A DNA stretch of 64,000 nt, from assembly GCA_038503065.1 (NCBI GenBank), contig JBCAMK010000019.1, positions 248,001-312,000 on the forward strand, written 5' to 3'. This DNA comes from Paragyromitra xinjiangensis. Taxonomy: Eukaryota > Ascomycota > Pezizomycetes > Pezizales > Discinaceae. This document shows positions 55,689 through 64,000 of the stretch, piece by piece. The first letter of the stretch is position 1. The number at the start of each line of letters is the position of its first letter. Made by a program: the position numbers and the translations under genes. Below the pieces are notes generated by a model, which made no database searches, was not told the DNA's origin, and worked only from the letters and a program-made list of their open reading frames with translations.

Positions 55689-56120
55689 TCTCAAGCGTCA
55701 AGGCCTTAGATATGGTAACCACTCTCGAGTGAGAAATGGACCTAAGCTATTCTCATGTAGCAACAAAACCGAAGTTCTAATGGCGGACTCCTACTCTTGG
55801 GGTAAGGTCCTTAGTAATGTGACTACACCTACTTTCAGCGACTGCCATTAGTTTGATAAGCGAACACTACTGTCATAATCAATCACTCGCTCCATAGCCA
55901 ATCTTCGACAATCTCGTCATGAGACATCACTCGTTATTGGCTCAGCAGCCTAATAGTATTTTCGAATTTCCTCACAATTCCCAATCTACAAGCTGAGAGA
56001 CCTGTATAAGGTTTACAGCATGCACTAATAACGGTTAAGCAGAGTGCCTGGACTTTACCCTATAGTACCATACCTTACTACTGCACAGCCAGCCGCAGAA
56101 AAGCTGTGACCCCAGCCGAG
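55689..56120. other. Intergenic, nothing recognised
   Basis: The right end (56113-56120, CAGCCGAG) is the left target duplication of the next element. Confidence 0.4.
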
Positions 56121-56567
56121 TAGTGATGTCGACGAGACGAGACGAGACTTATATCAGGTGGATCTTGACTTGTATTGTCTCGTGGGCCTTCAATCTTGTG
56201 GGTCCTGAGATATTGAACCGGTCTTGAGCTTCAGCTCGAGATTTATCAAGTGGGTCTCCTCAAAACTCGAGGGGCTGCTGTCTCATCATTTTCAGGAGGA
56301 AGTATACTATTAGGGGTGGTTGAGTGTTTTGTGATACTGGTGTCGGGAATTAGTGATCTCGGGGATTGGTGATCGTAAGAAGAAGAATCTGAGTGGATGC
56401 GAATGACAGAAGCACAACAGAGCTGTCAACTCGCGTGATTTAGGGGGAGATGGGACGCCCATCGCTTGGACCTATCGCTAAACCCGATCATTCAATATCA
56501 CTCGGAAATCGCGAGACTTATCTCGAGATCTGATCCCGAGATGTTTTGTCTCGTCGACATCACTACA
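56121..56567. mobile_element. hAT-like MITE with 8-bp target duplication (447 bp)
   Basis: Terminal inverted repeats TAGTGATGTCGACGAGAC ... GTCTCGTCGACATCACTA are perfect over 18 bp. The flanks are CAGCCGAG (56113-56120) and CAGCCGAA (56568-56575), an 8-bp duplication with one difference, as made by hAT transposases. Inside, CTCGAGAT/ATCTCGAG and GACGAGAC motifs recur near both ends. No coding capacity. Confidence 0.75.
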
Positions 56568-56843
56568 GCCGAAGGGTGATATCACGAAACCGTGTGAAAA
56601 GAGATTAATCTCTTAGCATGACTAGACACCTCTATTCTTACATTTTTGCATTGGCCCATCCCCATGAGTCAAACCCCGAAAACCACCAATCACCCAATGA
56701 ATTCCGGACAAGCACATGTAGTATTTAACTTTTACAAACAATAGCTGGTGGCTTCTTTATAACCCCATAACCTAACATACAAAACTTTAAACATCATCAA
56801 CTTGTGACACAACTCAAACTTCAAACCGATTTCAAGTTTTTTT
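56568..56843. other. Spacer
   Basis: Short 3' flank of the following minus-strand gene. Confidence 0.35.
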
Positions 56844-58000
56844 CTAATCGGTGGTGGCGCCTTGTAACTCATCCCCAGTGTCATGAGTTAATTGGGGGAG
56901 ATTAGGAGGTAGTGGGGCACAAAAGTCAGCCCAGTGTTGGCTAATCCCATCATCTTGGGGTTCCTCTGGCTCGTATAGTTCTTCTTCATCGGACAGGTCG
57001 GAGGGTTCCAGAGTACCATCGTCATCCTCAATTTCAAAGTTGACCTCTGGAATGCCTTTTCGGAGCTCATCTGCAAGCATCAAGTTCATTTGTTCTATGG
57101 CTGATAGGAATGGAGACTTCTTGGTGATTCGTTTTTGGGCAGAGGTATTCTTATGTTTGTCCAACTGGGCAAGCCCTTTCCCTATAGTTTTGTTCATTTT
57201 CGCCGCCTCATTTTGCCAGTCATCTTGAAGTCGATTCAAATCTCTTATTGAGGCTCGGGAACGTTGGGCTGTAATCAGTTCATTCATTCCTATCCTGCTG
57301 CCACCAGATGCCTATAGAAACACATGATTAGAAACCGCGGATAGTATCTACATATCAAGACAACCGGAGAACTAACCTCAACACCCAACCTCTCTTCTAT
57401 ATCATCCCTCAAGCGTACTCGCTTTCGTATGTCACTTATCTCCAGGCCTTTACCCTTATCTTTTCGTTTGAACGGATTTCCATGGTTTTCATTAGGGCCT
57501 CTGTCGAGAAGCACCTGACTACTCTGAGAGGCGGCCGTCTCCTCACTCTCCAAAACCCCGGAGTGCTGTTTAGTTTCCTCCTTCTTATTGCCATATACTC
57601 TTTTCAACGGTGGTTGCCCATCCTTTAATTTTCTTATAGGTCCACGCCCAGAAGCTGCATCGGGGTTCAGTCCTGCCCGATTAGTACTTTTATGAGATTC
57701 AGCGGCCTCCTTTGAAGCTTTCCATTTGACAAGCTTTCTTTCGTAATCTCGTACTCTCTCTTCGTATGGCTTATCACTCTCCGTCAGGTCAATACGATGT
57801 TTTCCACCTTCCGGACCAGGGAGCCCTTCGTTTGGCCCACGGTGGGCTTTTTCTATCGAGGGTGGTTTACGTTCAAGAGATTCTGATGGACCAGCATCAT
57901 CGTTCCAGGAAGTCGTATTGGATGTTCCATCTGTAACCTTCTCGAATAGCTCTCGCAGCTTTGGGGTCTTAGACCCGCGTCGCACAGGAGCAGGGGGCAT
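56844..58000 (-). CDS. Two-exon highly charged protein (about 363 aa)
   Basis: Exon 1 is 58000-57377 from ATG (MPPAPVRRGSKTPKL); a 65-bp intron (GTTAGT at 57376, TTCTAATC branch, TCTATAG at 57312) joins it in phase to exon 2, 57311-56844. The product is rich in Lys, Arg, Glu and Ser with several nuclear-localisation-like clusters (NPFKRKDKGKG, IRKRVRLRDDIEERL), a probable coiled-coil stretch (RDYERKLVKWKASKEAAE; RLQDDWQNEAAKMNKTIGKG) and an acidic C-terminus (FEIEDDDGTLEPSDLSDEEE). I recognise no domain. A nuclear structural or regulatory protein is an inference from composition. Confidence 0.55.
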
Positions 58001-59373
58001 TTAATAAGTATTGTTGTAGTTACCAAAATGCTCGAATAGATAGCAGTGTTAATAAGGAATATGTATGAGCAGAAGAGGAGATGGGTGTACTTCGGTAGGA
58101 GGAGTGATTATCGTTGGCTTGAAGGTTTTTGACGAAGTTATAGAATACACTAGAGTCACTCTGGCTGTCTCGTGATCCCTTTCTAATCATTAAACATGTG
58201 ATGCCACTAAGTAGAGCCACTGGAGCGGTATTAGAAGGCACAACCTGCGCATACAATTACTCTCGATGTGGGTGAAGGCAGCTGAACGCATGCTGGGAAC
58301 TCGGCACCCCCCGCCCATTTAATGCTTCCAGTATGAGGAAGTGGGATATCTTAAATTTGGCAGGTTAGATTGTCTATGGCAAATGAGACTATCCGAAAAT
58401 TTAGAAGCATAGAGTGTTACGCAGACGAGTGATATAGGATGTCTGTAGTGTAATGTATCTAGTAGTATTGTCGTCGAAACGAAGCAGCGTTTCACGCGAC
58501 ATTGCATATCCAACGGGGCTATTATATAGCGGGTAGAATTCAAAAACGCTGGAAGCGAGCAGACGAACCCATGGCTATTAATATTAATGCTAAATATATT
58601 TAAAGTTGGGATGTGCATGGGGGGGGGTAGCAGGAGTGAAAACAATAATAAACCCCTTCAACCGATAAACCCTAGCCCTAGCATATCTCGATGAAGAAAA
58701 ACCCGTGGGTTACCTGCCGAAGTCTATCCCATCCATGCTATTTGGATCAAGTTTTCGCCTATTTCGATGGGCGCAGCAAGGCTTTACTTCATGACTCCCA
58801 TACTATGCCGAGTAATTTAAATTCATCTTAATCCCAGCCCTTTCTCCGAACTGAGGACCCATCGATCGCTTGTTTTATCTCCAATGACGCGAATATTTTC
58901 GGACTTTTTAAGTACTATTCAGGTACGTAGCTAGTCTGGCAGAAAGACATCTCAGCGGCTACATTCACGGGGCCACGAGGTTTTACTCAGCGCAATAAAC
59001 CGCGAAGGCTAGCAGCATCTTCCCCGTAATCAGTGAGTGGTGATATGAAGTGCAATTCCATACAGACGAGGTCGGTGGAGTAGCCTCAAGCTCTATTGGT
59101 ACGTTGAAGAATGCTCCAGAAAGCCCGTAATATATCATGAAATCGGCAAACGAAGTAGAGACCAGGACCGGCCGCGAGCAACACTTCCACATAGGTGGCC
59201 ACGGCTACAGTAACTACCGTAAAACATAAGAGACCCAGTAAGAAAATATCTATACAAAGCACGAGATCGGGGACGAGGTTTCCTGTCTCATACCCCATCC
59301 TACCTAAACCATAAACTTCCCTTTAATGAAGACTTGAGCGTGCACTTCCCCCACATACTAGTCCGTCGTAAAA
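58001..59373. other. Intergenic, nothing recognised
   Basis: Short shadows only. It includes the promoter side of the 58000 gene and the 3' flank of the SSB gene; a run of nine G occurs near 58620. Confidence 0.35.
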
Positions 59374-59963
59374 CTAATCCTCCAAAACCGGCAGCTCCCT
59401 TTCCCTGTGTTTCGTGCTAGTATCGTAGCCCTTAGTTATTATAGAAGTGAAAGAGCCTAAATCTCAAGTTAGCCTCAACCTAATCAAAAGGATACGAAAC
59501 AACGAAACAAAGACATACGCTGAATTACGCCAAAGTTGGTATGCTTCAGCCCATCATTAGTTTCATACGAGCGTTGTGTCGCTTCACCTTCTACAAACAC
59601 CAGAGATCTATACAAAACCAAGTTAACATTTGCACGGCCGGAACCCCAAATTACAGACTCCCGAAGAATAACCTACCCTTTCGGAACCGACATCAAAAAA
59701 TCTCGTTTCGAGCCAGGAGGATCAAAGCTCGCCACCCTGTAAAATGCTACCGGTTTTTCCTCACCAGTCGCTTTATCTTTCCCACCTGACACAGCGATGA
59801 CGTATCGAACCAGCTCTCTCCCAGCGCCAGTGCTGGCAATCTCCGGGTCGCTCGCAAGACGTCCAAGAATGCTGATCTTTGCAAAGTCATGTCTTGCGAT
59901 AGGTGATGTGGAAAATACGCGACGCGCTGATGCAGCACGCGAGGTGCGGAGGAGGGAAAACAT
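59374..59963 (-). CDS. RIM1: Mitochondrial single-stranded DNA-binding protein (Rim1/SSB type)
   Basis: Three exons joined in phase: 59963-59677, 59607-59519 and 59456-59374, with introns 59676-59608 (GTAGGT...GTTAACTTGG...TATAG) and 59518-59457 (GTATGT...GGCTAACTTG...TTTAG). The sum is 459 bases, 152 residues, the usual size. A basic, Arg/Ser-rich N-terminus (MFSLLRTSRAASARRVFST) is a typical mitochondrial presequence. Then comes the SSB OB fold: KISILGRLASDPEI, ELVRYVIAVSGG, FYRVASFDPPG, VPKGSLVFVEGEATQRSYET, FGVIQRSF. The protein coats single-stranded mtDNA during replication as a tetramer. The 3' exon is the least certain part, but the phase match supports it. Housekeeping gene; codon use appears normal. 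Confidence 0.85.
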
Positions 59964-61046
59964 TCCGCTGATTGACGAATTGGGTGGTCTTGGAGGGTGG
60001 TGGGATGGAATTGCAGTTGGAAAATTTTTGGTCCGATGTTGCGGGGTGCTAGTTTTGGACTAGTGGCAACGGGCTTGGCATGTAATCCACGCTCCATAGT
60101 GCTAGGCTGGCGCACCAAAGTCAGCCCAACATCTCTCTAAAATAATAAATATTAGGGAATCCGAGCTAAGTGTCAGGTATTCTTAGTGAGAAGAAACTGT
60201 AAGACTAATACTCTAGTCTTCGGTTGCGTGTTTCATGTTGGATATTACTTCCTAATATGTATGGACTCCGTGACTTGGTTCGGAGGTCTTAGGCAGAGGC
60301 TCGGGCACTCGAGGTCGAGCGCTCGGCGCAGCCTCGGGAATGGGAATAGTATGTGAACCTTTGTGGGTACGAGATCGTGGTATATAGAGAGCAGGCTGCG
60401 CCTGCTCTAGCAAGCAATCAAGCAATCAATCGAGCTTTTAACAACATTTCACAAGCCGGATAATATGAGTGATACTTGATGATACACCCCCGCTGGGCGG
60501 CGATCTACTCTTAGATCCGGCATACCAGCTGACCGCTTGATCACAGGTTCATCTGGAGGAAAAACTAGCTGTCAGAAACCATAATAATGGGAATAGCTCA
60601 AATGGCAACTTGCTACCGCTAGCGAAACCTACGGTGCGCAGCAGCCATAGGCAGTAGGGGATGGGAACGAGCCTAAGGTAACGTAGCCATCTGAGGTTTG
60701 TATCACATGAAACATTTCACCGCATGTAAAAATTGAGTGGCGGGTTCTCCGCTCAGCTAACAGTCACGAGGGCTTTAATTCTCCAAATCTTACTTAGGGT
60801 ATGCGCTTTCTATAACGTTATTGCAACTTTAACCTTCAACCCACGGCATCGTTCTGATATAGTTCCTTCGGGTTGAATCTCGCTGGGCCTTCAAACCCTC
60901 ATCTAATTCACTCGACCGTTCATCTAGCACAGTAATATAGCTGATACTAACGGATCAACTTAGACCCTCCTAATATCAGACCGATCACAACCTATCGGGG
61001 TGCATACTATACCCTTCCACGGGAAAGCACCACCACAATAACATCA
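59964..61046. other. Intergenic, nothing recognised
   Basis: Divergent promoter region between SSB (minus) and the 61047 gene (plus). A short direct repeat AAGCAATCAAGCAATCAATC lies near 60411-60430. Confidence 0.35.
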
Positions 61047-61913
61047 ATGACAGGTCTCATTGCAACTGCAGAATGGTATGAGGAGTGGGACTGGTTTGAC
61101 TACCCCATACATTGGCCCCTCAATACCATAAGCCCCTCATCACAGAGACGGTTCAGGATTCGCAGATCTCTCGAAAACCCATTGTTAGAGAGCACAACAG
61201 AACTCAAAGACGATCACAACGAGATCACTCACCCGGATATAGAACTTTGGCATAGTCCTGAGAATTGGACAACCGAAGATCAAAATAGAACCTTTATGTG
61301 CAAACCATATGTCGAATTTCCGAGAGATCCAAACAATCAAGCTCTGCTGGAAGTGCAGCTGGTCGACGAGCACTGCCGATATCTCTATATGCATGAAAGC
61401 GGGATTTCCCAGTGGTACATTGAAGTATTTCACCTTTTCAGCCGCCACAAACACCTCCCGAAAAACGTGGATATGATCTACTGGCCAGAGACCGAAAGAA
61501 CCCTCGTCCCTGTCTCAGCTAGAATCTACAAGAACCTCTGGTCCATCATGAACTACTGGATGCCTCATTGTTCACAGCAAAATCTACGGCAACACCAAGA
61601 TTACACTCTAACTATACGGCTTGAGTCAACAAATGATATCACGCAGATTGTTGAAGGCTGCAGCATGGTTGAATATCGGGTATGTGGGTCGACGAAGCTT
61701 CTTCACGTTGTGGACTGTATGTACGGAAATCCGAATGGCCAACCTTGTTTTGATGAGATAATAGTCCATCATAATAATAGGCAAGGTGATATTATTTTTA
61801 CGATGGAAGTTCTTATGGCGTCTGAGGTGGAAGTAAAGATGGTTAGTAATGATATGCATTACAACATCTGGATGGTACCGGTTGCTCCTCGGAAACTATA
61901 CTTAATCACTTAA
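61047..61913 (+). CDS. Unrecognised protein (288 aa)
   Basis: Uninterrupted frame from ATG 61047 (MTGLIATAEWYEEWDWFDYP) to TAA 61911-61913. Strong coding character: many Trp, Tyr, Asn and His, no low complexity. Readable segments include FRIRRSLENPLLE, FMCKPYVEFPRDP, LYMHESGISQWYIEVFHLF, LWSIMNYWMPHCSQQ and the end NIWMVPVAPRKLYLIT. No signal peptide, membrane segment or motif I know. The preceding A/C-rich leader (60990-61046, CACCACCACAATAACATCA) fits a fungal 5' UTR. Confidence 0.6.
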   Translation: MTGLIATAEWYEEWDWFDYPIHWPLNTISPSSQRRFRIRRSLENPLLESTTELKDDHNEITHPDIELWHSPENWTTEDQNRTFMCKPYVEFPRDPNNQALLEVQLVDEHCRYLYMHESGISQWYIEVFHLFSRHKHLPKNVDMIYWPETERTLVPVSARIYKNLWSIMNYWMPHCSQQNLRQHQDYTLTIRLESTNDITQIVEGCSMVEYRVCGSTKLLHVVDCMYGNPNGQPCFDEIIVHHNNRQGDIIFTMEVLMASEVEVKMVSNDMHYNIWMVPVAPRKLYLIT

Positions 61914-62483
61914 GAGGGGGGTTTTTTGCGTCGGGTTTTGTGGCACAACAATACAAAAATTAGCTTTCCCACTAGGGCAGATGTCCATACACAGGCGCCC
62001 CAGAGAGACTGGAGTCACGATGAACTTTAATCAATGAACAATTGGTGGGAAGAACCATTTCGTAGCCTGGTCCCTATAATATCCCAAGCCTTCGTGAGAG
62101 TAGACCATGATACAGTTAAACCAACTCATTTCATGGCCATCCTAGAACCAATGAACGCATAATCAATTTTAAATCAAGTATACAGGTCCAAAGACGCCCA
62201 GTACTTATCAATAATAACATCGGGACCGAAAGGAAAAGGCTTAGTGGGTTTTTTTGTCATTAGCCTAGATCACCCAAAATTAAAGTCTCAATGTTTAGGC
62301 GGAAATGATGCCTCGACTTTACTTATTCTATCTATAGTCCTCCATAGAAATATTACTACATACAAGCCACCGGAAGACCACAAAGCATGTAGCACGTGAG
62401 ACCCTCTTAGTGTATCTTAGTATGCCCAAGGAACCAAAACACCACCAGGAATTTACCAACCTTCACAACCCACTGTCTCAACC
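61914..62483. other. Intergenic between two plus-strand genes
   Basis: Begins with a G-run followed by T-run (61912-61928) just after the stop codon. Nothing else recognised. Confidence 0.35.
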
Positions 62484-63392
62484 ATGGGTGACGCTCCAAA
62501 TCTTCCATTCCAGGGTTATCAGTCATTGTATCCGTTATCGGTGGAAGATCAAGAAGCTCTTCTCAAGCTCATCGATGACGGTGAGTTCGCCGAGTACCTC
62601 CGGGTTTTCATATACCCTCAACCCAGATCGTTAATAACCACCCTCTAAATACTAAATATTCATCCTACAGATCATGGCTATCATCCGACACAACCCGTCC
62701 CGAACCATACATTTAGCCGGCCAGAATTGTCATCTGAAAATGGGGGTCTCGAGATGAATGGGGATGTCTTGCCCAGCCAGACTGGTGGGATTATGATGCC
62801 ACATCGTCCAACCTTAGCTCACTATGCCATCTCTCGAATGAGCACAGTAAATCGTGAAGGTACGCAATGCAGCAAATAACCTACCGGAATACAAAATACG
62901 TGCATTTCTGAGATGCCTCTGTTCTAACGCTCTATTCCAATAGCGACCACTCAGACCCCAGAACTTGCACCTTCACCCGCAGATACATCTACCTCAGCGA
63001 CGCTAGCTCCCAGATTCGGACCAATACCAGTATCAGGCGACTTCGAGTGTCTTGTTCGAGGCTGCGGAAAAGCCTATCGCTCACTGACAAGACTTAAATC
63101 ACACCAACAACGTTATCACAAGGGCTCCCTATTTTGTCTACAGCGCAAATGTACTGATAGAACAGATTTCGCTACCGTCACGGATTTACTTATCCACGCA
63201 AGGAGGGCCCATCTAACCTCTGAGCTGTTCTGGTGTCATCTGTGCTATTGTTCGTATCAGATGGCGCCGGGACAGATTAAAAGGCATTTGATGGAGTTGC
63301 ATCACACTGAGGATCTGGATACTAATATGCTTCGTATTCACACTGAGCTGCAGTCGAGGCAGGGGAATTTTTATGGGGCTGATCAGTTTTAG
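62484..63392 (+). CDS. Three-exon C2H2 zinc-finger protein (244 aa)
   Basis: Exons 62484-62580, 62671-62859 and 62944-63392 join in phase (735 bases). Introns: 62581-62670 (GTGAGT...ATACTAAATATTC...TACAG) and 62860-62943 (GTACGC...AATAG). The N-terminal part is disordered (MGDAPNLPFQGYQSL, then Pro/Ser/Thr-rich). From the third exon a classical finger appears, FECLVRGCGKAYRSLTRLKSHQQRYH (C-x4-C-x12-H-x4-H), followed by two less regular ones: CLQRKCTDRTDFATVTDLLIHARRAH and CHLCYCSYQMAPGQIKRHLMELHH. A C2H2 protein with three fingers is most likely a nuclear DNA-binding regulator; its target is unknown. No single ORF shows the gene, because the third exon needs both splices. Confidence 0.7.
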
Positions 63393-64000
63393 ATTATAGA
63401 AGATGATTGTTTGAGGTTTGTACATCACTGAGTGCATCGGTGAGGTTCTTGAGCTTGATGTTTATCAGTGGCATAGCAAGATTATTTGGTTCCCGCGACG
63501 GAAAATACAAGCTCAAGAATATTATAACTATGAATAGAGAAACTGTCTCTCGAGCTTTCTTGCCAGCTAACTAGCCAGTAGATTAGTTGCCTAGCGACGT
63601 GTTGAAATCTTAGGTCGTTCTTTGTTCGTGCATAGAAGATTAGAGGACCAAAATATCTAGGGACGCGCACGGTATATCGTTGATCCTCATTATCAATACA
63701 GAAATTACTCATTGCTGCTAAAGGAAACCGAACCCACGTTACAGGAGTCCCCAACCATAAGGATCCGATATCCGTGTGACAAGCCTTCTTTCATGCTGGC
63801 ACCTCTGTGTAGCAGTCGTCCGATCGTTCCTAGCAAAACTTAATTTCAGTACGAAAAAAAGGGGTGGACCAATACTATGGCACAACCGAGCTAGTACTAC
63901 ATTGTAGCAAGTACCCGCATTCACACATTTAACTGACTTAACTCAGAGCATTAAGGAATCAAACATTTAAATAAATACAGAATTCATACTGTTCTAATAC
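63393..64000. other. Window end, no gene recognised
   Basis: Minus-strand frames (63482-63754 and 63739-63924) lack recognisable motifs. A B-box-like GGTTCGGTTTCC (minus, near 63725) has no matching A box. Confidence 0.3.

Noticed and set aside
63720..63780. Possible tRNA on the minus strand (B-box-like GGTTCGGTTTCC)
   Set aside because: No A box, no acceptor stem and no T-run in the right places.
1..64000. CRISPR arrays, operons, ribosome-binding sites
   Set aside because: The sequence is eukaryotic (spliceosomal introns, nuclear genes); none of these apply and none was seen.

Overview
This window looks like nuclear DNA of a filamentous ascomycete (Pezizomycotina; Leotiomycetes is possible but cannot be shown from sequence alone). 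The evidence is short spliceosomal introns (53-99 bp) with GTNNGT-type donors and CTAAC/CTGAC-type branch points, a recognisable fungal PAF1 subunit and mitochondrial single-strand DNA-binding protein, and fungal-type transposons (a Tad-like LINE, solo LTRs with 5-bp target duplications, Tc1/mariner, pogo-like and hAT-like elements). Gene density is low and a large share of the readable coding material is broken.

Layout. 1-3.6 kb: the 5' end of an unrecognised minus-strand gene, a Pol III tRNA-like unit, and a tandem pair of paralogous minus-strand genes of which the second is clearly dead. 3.6-8.2 kb: no supportable gene. 8.25-11.6 kb: a transposon cluster (three MITE-like elements, a 982-bp LTR-like repeat, a Tc1/mariner transposase with a nonsense-damaged N-terminus). 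12.9-17.9 kb: a large TPR-CHAT protease gene preceded by an inverted repeat and interrupted by one in-frame TGA. 19.9-23.8 kb: two small ankyrin-repeat genes and one ankyrin pseudogene, all minus strand. 24.7-28.4 kb: two unrecognised Cys/His-containing genes, one of which resolves into four exons.

29.9-45.8 kb is a transposon island. Three LTR-like families are present: A (about 733 bp, ends TGTAACGG/CCGTTACA), B (544 bp, ends TGTAACGACC/GTGACA) and C (982 bp, begins TGTTATACC). Several have perfect 5-bp target duplications, and the insertions can be ordered: B sits inside an A copy, which sits inside a C-related repeat; another A copy splits LINE ORF1; a B copy splits an AT-rich ORF. A pogo-like transposase and a LINE ORF2 are joined to opposite ends of an A-type LTR without a target duplication, which suggests recombination. 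A 491-bp Tc1-type MITE with long terminal inverted repeats closes the island, and a decayed relative lies at 18.7 kb.

46-64 kb is more ordinary: a small zinc-finger ORF, PAF1 (2 exons, minus), a second Pol III tRNA-like unit, an acidic-tailed hypothetical protein, a damaged multi-exon gene, an hAT-like MITE with an 8-bp target duplication, a two-exon charged nuclear-type protein, the mitochondrial SSB (3 exons, minus), a 288-residue hypothetical protein and a three-exon C2H2 zinc-finger gene. Nonsense codons across the window are mostly TGA at positions where CGA fits, or TAA/TAG where CAA/CAG fits, i.e. C-to-T decay of the kind RIP or methyl-cytosine deamination leaves. The signals most worth following are the TPR-CHAT/ankyrin neighbourhood and a strongly over-represented palindromic 11-mer, TTGAGCCTCAA.
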